DNA from: Alphaproteobacteria bacterium
GTDB lineage: Bacteria; Pseudomonadota; Alphaproteobacteria; Puniceispirillales; Puniceispirillaceae
Reading direction: 5' to 3'
DNA length: 5,720 nt
Assembly: GCA_009936885.1 (NCBI GenBank)
Contig: JAACDT010000158.1
Span: forward strand, 1 to 5,720
Shown: in pieces, positions 1 through 5,702 of the stretch
How the letters are laid out: every line of letters starts with the position of its first letter
Numbering within the stretch: the first letter of the stretch is position 1
Translations under genes and position numbers: made by a program
Notes under the pieces: model-generated
What the model saw: only the letters and a program-made list of their open reading frames with translations
Database searches by the model: none
What the model was told of the DNA's origin: nothing

Positions 1-1432
1 TAAGAGGTCTTAGCCAGTCTATTGTAAAGAATAAGGATAGGCTTATCATTGCAGTTACTACAGGCGGTACAATCGTTAAAATATAGTTTTCAATATGAAC
101 TTCTTTTATCGCCGGCTTGAAAAACGCACGGGCGCAAGGCTCCAGCAAATAATATACGTTTAACAAGGAAGAGATAGCAAGTACCGCAAGCATAAGAGGC
201 ATTCCAGCATCCACTGACCCAGCCATCAGTAAAAACTTTGACCAGCTTCCCCCCATTGGCGGAATGCCAATAATGGACAAGGATGCTAGAAAAAAAGCGA
301 TAAAGATAAGTGGCAGCTTAGGCCCTAACCCATTTAATTCCGTGATTTTTTTGATATGAGCATTTACGTAAATCGCACCAGCGCAAAAGAATAAAGTAAT
401 TTTTGCAGTTGCATGCATTACAATATGCAACGCTGCTCCTTCAGTTGCAGCTGCTGTTGCCAAGGCTGCACCCAGAACAATATAAGAAAGTTGTGAAATC
501 GTAGAATAAGCAAGTCTAGCTTTTAAATCATCTTTCGTAATTGCAATGATAGATGATGCTAAGATTGTAAAGGCTGCCAGCCAAGCAAGCCATACAGCAC
601 TGCCAGTTGTGTTTAGAAAATCAATACCAAAAATATATACTGTTATTGTAAGAACAGAAAACACACCTGCCTTTACAACGGCCACAGCGTGAAGAAGCGC
701 CGAAACTGGCGTTGGCGCAACCATCGCAGCTGGCAACCAGCGATGTATCGGCATTAAGGCCGCCTTTCCAATGCCAAATGCAAACATGGCAAGCATGACA
801 GATACCAAAAATGGCGGAAAGTCTGCAGGCAAAATCCCGCCTTTGGTAAATTCTAGCGTACCTGAAACAGCCCAGACCCAGAAAATTGCAGGCAAAAATA
901 GTAATAAGGAGGTAGCAACCAGAATCCCCATATAAAGCCGCCCTGCGTTTCTGGCCTCTTTAGTCTGGCTGTGCGCCACAAGCGGATAAGTTGAAAAGGT
1001 TAATACCTCATAAAAAATAAACAGCATCATCAGATTGCCAGAGTAAGAAATTGCCATTGCGGCATGAATAGCAACAGCGTAGTAAAAAGCAAATCTTGTT
1101 TGATTTTTCTCCTTGGCACCTCTCATATAACCAACAGTATAAATAGAGGCCAAAATCCATAACCCAGAGGCCACAAGACCAAATAAAGCACCAAGGGGCG
1201 TAACAGCAAAGCTAAAATCTATACCAGGTGCTATTTGCCATAAGGTAATCGATACCGTTTTGCCATCTATTATGGCAGATGCAATAAAAATAGCAGATAT
1301 AAACGTAATTAATCCACCGACGGGTCCGCATATGTCACGAATATTTTCTTGGTTGGAGAACACTAACACCACCAGTGCCGAGAGCAGTGGCATTACAAGA
1401 CTGATAGTCAATAAGAGTTGCAAATCACTCAT
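1..1432 (-). CDS. Mrp-type antiporter large proton-translocating subunit (MrpA-N/NuoL-like, MrpD family), 3' end beyond window
   Basis: This frame is open from ATG at 1432 to the left edge (477 codons, no stop), so the C-terminus is missing. I translated it by hand. It is a polytopic member of the proton-conducting antiporter family (NuoL/M/N, MrpA/D). Visible family residues are E142 in FIFYEVLTFSTYPLV (helix 5 glutamate), K223 and H230 in GKAALMPIHRWLP (helix 7), H248 and K254 in SALLHAVAVVKAG, the KARLAYSTISQLSY stretch at about 304-317, and H340/K344 in HATAKITLFFCAGAI (helix 12). The LLH...VVKAG signature is closer to MrpA-N/NuoL than to the preceding MrpD. The start follows the mrpD TAA directly, with GGAG 8 nt upstream. 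Since the MrpA C-terminal piece is a separate gene upstream, this subunit probably takes the place of the MrpA N-terminal domain; that is inference. It could also be called a second MrpD. The family is very likely right and the exact paralogue is uncertain. Confidence 0.9.
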   Translation of the reverse strand, partial: MSDLQLLLTISLVMPLLSALVVLVFSNQENIRDICGPVGGLITFISAIFIASAIIDGKTVSITLWQIAPGIDFSFAVTPLGALFGLVASGLWILASIYTVGYMRGAKEKNQTRFAFYYAVAIHAAMAISYSGNLMMLFIFYEVLTFSTYPLVAHSQTKEARNAGRLYMGILVATSLLLFLPAIFWVWAVSGTLEFTKGGILPADFPPFLVSVMLAMFAFGIGKAALMPIHRWLPAAMVAPTPVSALLHAVAVVKAGVFSVLTITVYIFGIDFLNTTGSAVWLAWLAAFTILASSIIAITKDDLKARLAYSTISQLSYIVLGAALATAAATEGAALHIVMHATAKITLFFCAGAIYVNAHIKKITELNGLGPKLPLIFIAFFLASLSIIGIPPMGGSWSKFLLMAGSVDAGMPLMLAVLAISSLLNVYYLLEPCARAFFKPAIKEVHIENYILTIVPPVVTAMISLSLFFTIDWLRPL

Positions 1433-2920
1433 TTATCTTGCTCCGATAAGGGCATTTGCAGCCCCTATTCCCGATGAAATTACATCACCGCTATAGACGC
1501 CAAATATCATGATCACGGCAACCATCAACCAAACCGGCACATAGGCTGATGCAGGTTCTTTGTTAATTTTCAGCGGTTGAACTGGCTCCTTTAACCACAT
1601 AACTTCAAATATCTTCCACAGATATAACACAGAAAACACACTGCTTAATGCAATTAACGCAACGTAAAAGCCGTTCCCTGTTTCAAGAATGGCTTTGAAC
1701 AAATAGAGCTTTGAGATAAACCCAGCTGTTAGCGGAACTCCTATCAAGGCAAGCCCTGCCATCACAAAACCTGCAAAGGTTATTGGCATCTGCCTTCCGA
1801 CACCTTGCATAGATGACATTGTAGCTCTAGAGCCAATGCCTAATGCAAATATGCCAACTGCCATAAATAAGGCACCTTTTATCAAAGCATGATTGATTAT
1901 ATGTATAAATCCAGCTGAAATGCCGGAATGGCTATTAAGCGAAAACGCAAAAGTGATATATCCGATTTGCGCGATAGAAGATAACGCAAATAGACGTTTG
2001 AAATCTGACTGATAAATAGCCGCTATCGTTCCATAGAAAATAGCAAGAACAGAAACCGGCATTAATATATATAACAAAAAGAAATCAACTAATTGGGTTA
2101 TATCTATAAAAATTCCAAATGATAGACGGGCAAAATAATATATCGCAACTTTAGTAGCAACTGCTGCTAGAAGCGACGATACTGCAGATGGCGCATAGCT
2201 ATAAGCCGCAGGCATCCAGATATGCACTGGAAACACCCCTGCTTTTACCATTATACCAGCAAGCATGAATGCAAGCCCGGTTATCGCAGCCTGGTTTGTT
2301 CCTAACTCGTTGAGCCTATCTGAGATATCTATCAAGTTTAATGAGCCAGTTGCAGCATATAAATACCCAACACCAATTACGTAAAATGTCGCTCCAATTG
2401 CCCCAATTATGAGATAATTATACGCCGCAAGCAAAGCGCGTCTATCATGACCAGCCCCAAGTGCGATAAGGGTAATCGAGCTTAATGCTGAAATTCCCAA
2501 AAATACAAAACGGTTAAATGCATCTCCAGTCATGGCAAGGCCAAATAAACTTGCAATCGCCAAAAGCCAAACTGCATAGGCTTTTGGTAAATCTTCAACT
2601 GCTATTTCACGCGCTAACATGGTATAAGCATACAAAGTTGCTATTACAGAAACAAAGGCGACCAGCAACACCAGATAGACATTAGCACTATCTAATACGA
2701 AGACGATTCCCCATGGTGGCTCCCAGCCCCCAAAGGCATAGCTCAAAGCCTGAGTGGAGGATATAATGCCAACCAACTCAAACGCCATATAAAGACAAAT
2801 CAGAGTAGTAAGAAATGCAATGCCCCACCCAATTCTAGCAGAAGGTAGAAGCGATACCACAGCAGATGCCAAAAGAGGCATGGCAACAAGCAATGCAGGA
2901 ATGTTATCTAATATCAGCAT
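1433..2920 (-). CDS. mrpD: Mrp Na+/H+ antiporter subunit D, with Gly in place of the helix-5 Glu
   Basis: This encodes 495 residues, the usual MrpD/MnhD length, and is hydrophobic throughout with about 14 membrane helices. It belongs to the NuoN/NuoM/MrpD family of proton-translocating subunits. Recognisable blocks are TGDAFNRFVFLGIS (131-144), MVKAGVFPVHIWMP (224-237, with K226 and H233 of helix 7), YAPSAVSSLLAAVATKV (242-258, K257), FKRLFALSSIAQIGY (307-321) and HIINHALIKGALF (340-352, H344 and K348). Studied MrpD proteins have an essential glutamate in helix 5 (FVFxEI). Here that position is G142 (codon GGA at 2495-2497), one base from GAA. All other family landmarks I looked for are present and the frame is intact, so it does not look like a decayed gene. 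The start ATG overlaps the mrpC stop by one base (TAATG) and lacks a clear Shine-Dalgarno, which suggests coupled translation. Confidence 0.95.
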   Translation of the reverse strand: MLILDNIPALLVAMPLLASAVVSLLPSARIGWGIAFLTTLICLYMAFELVGIISSTQALSYAFGGWEPPWGIVFVLDSANVYLVLLVAFVSVIATLYAYTMLAREIAVEDLPKAYAVWLLAIASLFGLAMTGDAFNRFVFLGISALSSITLIALGAGHDRRALLAAYNYLIIGAIGATFYVIGVGYLYAATGSLNLIDISDRLNELGTNQAAITGLAFMLAGIMVKAGVFPVHIWMPAAYSYAPSAVSSLLAAVATKVAIYYFARLSFGIFIDITQLVDFFLLYILMPVSVLAIFYGTIAAIYQSDFKRLFALSSIAQIGYITFAFSLNSHSGISAGFIHIINHALIKGALFMAVGIFALGIGSRATMSSMQGVGRQMPITFAGFVMAGLALIGVPLTAGFISKLYLFKAILETGNGFYVALIALSSVFSVLYLWKIFEVMWLKEPVQPLKINKEPASAYVPVWLMVAVIMIFGVYSGDVISSGIGAANALIGAR

Positions 2921-3333
2921 TATACCGGGCTATCTTCTTTAGTAACTTCAATTTGTATATCTTTAAGGCCGTCTTCTTTTTTAAGTGCCAGTAATTTATG
3001 TTCTTCTATCGATTTAAAGGCTTCTTGTATCCGCACCACTAATGCTAGCCCAAGTGCGTTGGTGGCAACCCCAACCACAATTGCGGTAAGTATAAGAACA
3101 TGGGGTAGCGGGTTTGAATATACCGTATCTTCGACACCTGTCAGTATAGGGGCTGTTCCCCCTGAAACCTTACCAAGAGAGATATAGAAAATAAAAACCG
3201 AGCTTTGAAAGATGGATAGACCAACGAGCTTTTTTATAAAATTCTGGTTACTAATAATAATATAGAGACCTGCCATCATTAGCATAATAACAGTAATATA
3301 ATTCCAATATAACACGATTAGATTGATACTCAT
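2920..3333 (-). CDS. mrpC: Mrp Na+/H+ antiporter subunit C (NuoK-like)
   Basis: This encodes 137 residues: three hydrophobic helices (about 8-28, 34-54 and 76-101) followed by a charged tail. It is homologous to NuoK of complex I and sits in the membrane core of the Mrp complex. The diagnostic segment is NPLPHVLILTAIVVGVA at 74-90, matching the family D/N-PLPxALVLTAIVI consensus, followed by TNALGLALVVRI. The tail from about residue 102 is rich in Lys and Glu and is longer than the short C-terminus of Bacillus MrpC (about 113 residues in total). The start ATG shares ATGA with the mrpB stop and no Shine-Dalgarno precedes it (GGGGTTTAAACCACACAA upstream), so translation is probably coupled to mrpB. 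The stop overlaps the mrpD start by one base. Confidence 0.95.
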   Translation of the reverse strand: MSINLIVLYWNYITVIMLMMAGLYIIISNQNFIKKLVGLSIFQSSVFIFYISLGKVSGGTAPILTGVEDTVYSNPLPHVLILTAIVVGVATNALGLALVVRIQEAFKSIEEHKLLALKKEDGLKDIQIEVTKEDSPV

Positions 3334-3752
3334 TTGTGTGGTTTAAACCCCGCAAAGGCGTTAAATAATCCAAGCATAACGGCAAATACGGTTAATCCGA
3401 CACCTAATTCAACAATGATTATCCCTAAATGTTGAGCCTTATAAATTTTATAGGCAAACGGACTATAATCCAAATAATTCGCGCCAAATAGGATTGAGGC
3501 AATGCCTGTGCCGCCAAAAACCAAAACACCTAGCGCCATAACCGAGCGAATAATCCAGTCAGGCATAAGTTTTCTGCCTTCTTCCAGACCATAGATCATA
3601 GAGTAAAGAATGAAAGCGGCGGCAACAATAACGCCAGCCTGAAATCCCCCTCCGGGTCCATAATCTCCATGAAATTGAACATATAGACCATATATAATAA
3701 TAGGCCCGAACAAGATTTTGCTAACGATTTTGAAAACCGGATTATCACGCAT
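3330..3752 (-). CDS. mrpB: Mrp Na+/H+ antiporter subunit B (MnhB)
   Basis: This encodes 140 residues from the ATG at 3752 and belongs to the MnhB family, a four-helix membrane subunit. The hallmark is HGDYGPGGGFQAG at 28-40, the glycine-rich PGGGFxxG motif of MnhB/MrpB. The C-terminal helix carries IIIVELGVGLTV, also typical. The frame extends upstream to an ATG at 3767 and a TTG at 3770. I chose 3752 because GAGGAG lies 7 nt upstream of it, while the upstream candidates have no Shine-Dalgarno and would add only MMRRPE or MRRPE. With this start the overlap with the preceding gene's stop is 8 nt (ATGCGTGA), the same geometry as the junction one gene upstream. The stop shares ATGA with mrpC. 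Confidence 0.93.
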   Translation of the reverse strand: MRDNPVFKIVSKILFGPIIIYGLYVQFHGDYGPGGGFQAGVIVAAAFILYSMIYGLEEGRKLMPDWIIRSVMALGVLVFGGTGIASILFGANYLDYSPFAYKIYKAQHLGIIIVELGVGLTVFAVMLGLFNAFAGFKPHK

Positions 3753-4347
3753 CTCTGGTCTCCTCATCAAACTTTGCAGTTTGATTATCTGACGATGTTG
3801 CAGATTGCTTGAAACGCATAGAAAGAGTAGAGCCTGTTAGCAAAATAATTACGCCTAAGCCAGCGGTAAACACAACGACTGTCTCCCCTAATGTATCAAA
3901 ACCCCGATAGCTGGCTAGTACATTGGTAACAACGTTGGGAATATGAAATAAGGGATAGCTCTCTTCGATATAGCGTGGTGCAACATGGAGATGTGCAGGT
4001 GCATTCGGATCTCCAAATTCAGGTAATGCAAAAGCGGCGATTATAAGCATCAATCCAACAATACCGCATAAAAACAAACTCCAAACTGGATATCGTGTTT
4101 CATGTGCCTCTTCGACTGGTAAATAGCGTAATGCCGCCAGAAATAGAATGGTAGATATCCCAGAGCCCACCGCCGCCTCTGTAAAAGCGACATCCACAGC
4201 ATCCATATTTACAAAAATTGCGGCTGCCGTTAGCGAATAAGCGCCCGACAAAGCCACAATTCCTATAAGGCGCCTCAGACGCATAATATAGAATGTGATA
4301 ATGACCAAAAGCGATACCAGAAAAACATTGACCCAAAGTTCAATCAT
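3745..4347 (-). CDS. Stand-alone MrpA C-terminal subunit (DUF4040/MbhD domain fused to MbhE-like domain)
   Basis: This 200-residue membrane protein corresponds to the C-terminal helices of MrpA and to Mbh subunits D plus E, which form the part of the complex next to MrpB-MrpG and are implicated in cation passage in Mrp/Mbh structures. The first domain (about 1-75) carries VDVAFTEAAVGSG at 51-63, the DUF4040/MbhD signature with an acidic pair D52/E57. The second (about 88-175) carries NVVTNVLASYRGFDTLGE at 138-155, the RGFDTLGE motif of MbhE/MrpA. The last 20 or so residues are polar and soluble. The N-terminal antiporter domain of a full MrpA (about 800 residues) is absent, and a NuoL-like subunit is encoded separately at the left edge. 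The start is supported by AGGAG 6 nt upstream and an 8-nt overlap with mrpG (ATGATTGA). Confidence 0.92.
   Translation of the reverse strand: MIELWVNVFLVSLLVIITFYIMRLRRLIGIVALSGAYSLTAAAIFVNMDAVDVAFTEAAVGSGISTILFLAALRYLPVEEAHETRYPVWSLFLCGIVGLMLIIAAFALPEFGDPNAPAHLHVAPRYIEESYPLFHIPNVVTNVLASYRGFDTLGETVVVFTAGLGVIILLTGSTLSMRFKQSATSSDNQTAKFDEETRDA
3760..3765 (-). promoter_or_regulatory. Shine-Dalgarno that fixes the mrpB start
   Basis: On the minus strand the sequence reads GAGGAG, then seven bases (ACCAGAG), then ATG at 3752. It is one of the strongest ribosome-binding sites in the operon. It lies inside the end of the preceding coding region and argues for the internal ATG over the TTG/ATG start 15-18 bases upstream. 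Confidence 0.75.
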
Positions 4348-4684
4348 TAGGCTCTCCTGTATCCTCAGGCTTACCCTTTAAGTTACGTGCCTTAGGATCT
4401 ACGCCAAATTTATGTGCCATCATTGCTATCGCATGCCCTGAAATGGGACTGGTAAAAAATAGAAAGAAAACAATCAATGCTAATTTAGCAGACGTAAGAG
4501 ACAAACCCGCCTGAAGCATCATGCCTAATACAATAAAACCAACGCCTGCTGTATCGATTATTCCAGCAGCATGGATTCTGCTATATACATCTGGTAATCT
4601 TAACAAGCCTAGACTTCCGGTGATGAGTGCCGCAGTGCCAATAACAAAGCACAAGATAGACGAGATATCTAATATCAAGCTCAT
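4340..4684 (-). CDS. mrpG: Mrp Na+/H+ antiporter subunit G (MnhG/PhaG)
   Basis: This encodes 114 residues with three membrane helices (about 5-28, 42-60 and 66-90) and a polar C-terminal tail. The family signature GLLRLPDVYSRIHAAG at 26-41 is complete, including R29, P31, D32, R36 and H38, and is followed by DTAGVGFIVLG. The third helix ends in FFTSPISGHAIA (76-87), the conserved TSPxxxH segment. MrpG is a small structural subunit of the Mrp complex and is also the counterpart of MbhC. The start ATG shares ATGA with the mrpF stop and has GAGGA 6 nt upstream. The stop overlaps the next gene by 8 nt. Confidence 0.95.
   Translation of the reverse strand: MSLILDISSILCFVIGTAALITGSLGLLRLPDVYSRIHAAGIIDTAGVGFIVLGMMLQAGLSLTSAKLALIVFFLFFTSPISGHAIAMMAHKFGVDPKARNLKGKPEDTGEPND
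4354..4358 (-). promoter_or_regulatory. Shine-Dalgarno of the MrpA C-terminal gene
   Basis: The minus strand reads AGGAG, six bases (AGCCTA), then ATG at 4347. The site lies within the last codons of mrpG and supports the chosen start. Confidence 0.7.
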
Positions 4685-4953
4685 ACCACATCCTCGTCGC
4701 TGGCATCTGAGCTGCGATAAAACCGAAGGATAGCAAGTGTGCCAAGAAAATTCAGCACGGCATATAAAATTGAAATATCCACAAACTCTGGTCTGCCTAA
4801 TGCAAACCCATGCAATGAGATGCCTAAAATGATGATTGTGCCGACGCTATTTACAGCTAAAATCCTATCAAAAGCAGAAGGCCCACTTGCTGCTCTCGCA
4901 ACAAGCATTACTATACAAACAGCACAGGCAATAAGAACAGCAACAAACATCAT
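4681..4953 (-). CDS. mrpF: Mrp Na+/H+ antiporter subunit F (MnhF)
   Basis: This encodes 90 residues, the normal MrpF size, with three membrane helices. The signature GPSAFDRILAVNSVGT at 24-39 includes the conserved D29-R30 and N35; the family pattern is GPxxxDRxxAxN. The third helix begins with FVDISILYAVLNFLGTLAI (57-75), matching the usual FLDxxxxxxLLxFxGT block with D59. MrpF is a small integral subunit required for complex assembly. The start codon is the first of two consecutive ATGs (4953 and 4950); the first gives the standard ATGA overlap with the mrpE stop. No clear Shine-Dalgarno is visible (GCTGGCATT upstream), so translation is probably coupled to mrpE. Confidence 0.95.
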   Translation of the reverse strand: MMFVAVLIACAVCIVMLVARAASGPSAFDRILAVNSVGTIIILGISLHGFALGRPEFVDISILYAVLNFLGTLAILRFYRSSDASDEDVV

Positions 4954-5453
4954 AATGCCAGCTTCGTTACTTTTTTATCCATAGTGCCAGAGCGCACATC
5001 ATCACCCATCTCAGCTGTTAGCGCATGCACAAGGAAAATATTCTCATTTATCGAAACTGTAACAGTACCTGGGGTTAGGGTTATAGAATTTGCATAATTA
5101 GCAAGCCCATTTTCATTTTTCTGAGTTGCCTTTACTGAAAAAATCTCAGGATCAAATTTGTTCATCCATATTGCTTTTGCAGTAGCGATATTTGATTTTA
5201 AAATTTCACCGCCAAGCCATATCCAATAGACAGGAACCTTTACAAACAGCTGCTCTGGCCTTAACTCCCCATTGAAAAAATTACTGTTCCAAGTAAGAAA
5301 AACAACAAATGTACAGCTAATAACACCAAACCAAAGTAACAAGGGTGTATAGTGACCAGACAGCACAAGCCATAAGATAATTATCAATCCCGTATAGGCT
5401 ATTACAGACAAACTACCTGTTACTTGTTTCTGTTTTGATACTTTGGGTTTCAT
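4950..5453 (-). CDS. mrpE: Mrp Na+/H+ antiporter subunit E (MnhE), first gene of the operon
   Basis: This encodes 167 residues of the MnhE family. A basic N-terminus (about 1-12) is followed by two hydrophobic helices (about 14-32 and 36-54), a re-entrant or amphipathic region with VYWIWLGGEILKSNIATAK (75-93), and a cytosolic C-terminal domain carrying YANSITLTPGTVTV at 120-133, the most conserved MnhE block, then FLVHALT. The conserved E83/K86/S87/N88 cluster is present. MrpE contributes to assembly and activity of the complex. The preceding 249 bases have no coding potential on this strand, so this is the first gene of the unit and its promoter should lie there. The start has no good Shine-Dalgarno: the nearest AGGT is 12 nt away. 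Confidence 0.95.
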   Translation of the reverse strand: MKPKVSKQKQVTGSLSVIAYTGLIIILWLVLSGHYTPLLLWFGVISCTFVVFLTWNSNFFNGELRPEQLFVKVPVYWIWLGGEILKSNIATAKAIWMNKFDPEIFSVKATQKNENGLANYANSITLTPGTVTVSINENIFLVHALTAEMGDDVRSGTMDKKVTKLAL

Positions 5454-5473
5454 TATGTGTGCATTACCTAATT

Positions 5474-5515
5474 TTAAGCTAAAACCAACCAGTTAAATTA
5501 ATGCCACTAGCTTAA
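5474..5515. repeat. 8-bp perfect inverted repeat in the mrpE leader
   Basis: TTAAGCTA at 5474-5481 is the exact reverse complement of TAGCTTAA at 5508-5515, with 26 bases between. It starts 21 bases upstream of the mrpE ATG. It could form a stem in the mrpE leader RNA or be a pair of half-sites. A further TAAGC at 5530-5534 could pair with GCTTA at 5510-5514 as an alternative stem. In AT-rich DNA an 8-bp match at this distance can arise by chance. Confidence 0.4.
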
Positions 5516-5543
5516 CGTTTATGCATTGATAAGCAAGATTGAT

Positions 5544-5562
5544 TTGTGTTTTTTTAACACAA
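5544..5562. repeat. Perfect 7-5-7 inverted repeat (TTGTGTT-TTTTT-AACACAA)
   Basis: The arms at 5544-5550 and 5556-5562 are exact reverse complements flanking five Ts. The 19-bp length and dyad symmetry fit a dimeric repressor operator. As RNA the stem has only two G-C pairs and would be a weak hairpin; the T-rich stretch following it on the plus strand gives only faint terminator resemblance. Confidence 0.55.
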
Positions 5563-5648
5563 TTTTATATTTTTTAATAATATGACTTATTCTGTTTTAG
5601 ATTTTTATGAAATACTGTTGAAAGAAAAAATATTAATTCTTTTTTATT

Positions 5649-5667
5649 ACATAGTTTTTTACTATGT
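5649..5667. repeat. Perfect 7-5-7 inverted repeat (ACATAGT-TTTTT-ACTATGT)
   Basis: The arms at 5649-5655 and 5661-5667 are exact reverse complements around the same TTTTT spacer as the repeat at 5544-5562. It lies 35 bases upstream of the possible rightward start at 5703, where an operator or leader hairpin of that gene would be expected. No bound regulator can be named from the sequence. Confidence 0.6.
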
Positions 5668-5702
5668 TGTCTTAAACTTTGTGAAATCGGGGGATTAAAA
5701 AA

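Larger units (their letters stand above)
5454..5702. promoter_or_regulatory. AT-rich divergent intergenic region between mrpE and a possible rightward gene
   Basis: This region holds no credible ORF on either strand, several A/T runs and three perfect inverted repeats (listed separately). It must contain the mrp promoter, but I see no convincing -35/-10 pair in that direction. For rightward transcription the best I can find is TTGAAA at 5618-5623 with TTTATT at 5643-5648 (19-bp spacing, 4 of 6 at the -10). That is weak, but it would place the start of transcription inside the inverted repeat at 5649-5667. No riboswitch core that I recognise is present. Confidence 0.55.

Noticed and set aside
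1260..1496. Plus-strand open frame of 78 codons
   Set aside because: It is antisense to the large subunit and mrpD, has no Shine-Dalgarno or family resemblance, and lies opposite well-supported genes.
3753..3770. Longer mrpB starting at TTG 3770 or ATG 3767
   Set aside because: No Shine-Dalgarno precedes either codon, while GAGGAG is well placed for ATG 3752, and the shorter protein begins as MnhB proteins usually do.
4100..4336. Minus-strand 78-codon frame with several cysteines
   Set aside because: It lies wholly within the MrpA C-terminal gene in another frame; that gene has clear family motifs, so this is a shadow.
4521..4984. Two plus-strand open frames (4521-4733 and 4739-4984)
   Set aside because: They are antisense to mrpG and mrpF, whose identity is secure; there is no independent support for either.
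1..5453. Membrane arm of a group 4 hydrogenase or other respiratory complex rather than an antiporter
   Set aside because: The subunit set resembles Mbh/Mbx, but no hydrogenase, ferredoxin or NuoB/C/D-like gene is present in the window. Genes beyond the left edge could change this.
5453..5464. Three-codon upstream ORF (M-H-T-stop) whose TAA overlaps the mrpE ATG as TAATG
   Set aside because: The only AGGT nearby is one base from its ATG, too close to act as a ribosome-binding site, and so short an ORF is expected by chance.
5544..5580. Intrinsic terminator on the plus strand (hairpin followed by T-rich stretch)
   Set aside because: The stem has only two G-C pairs, the T tract is interrupted, and no rightward gene ends upstream of it.
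5454..5702. Na+/Li+-type riboswitch ahead of the antiporter operon
   Set aside because: I see no conserved core or multi-stem structure that I recognise, only simple dyads in AT-rich sequence.
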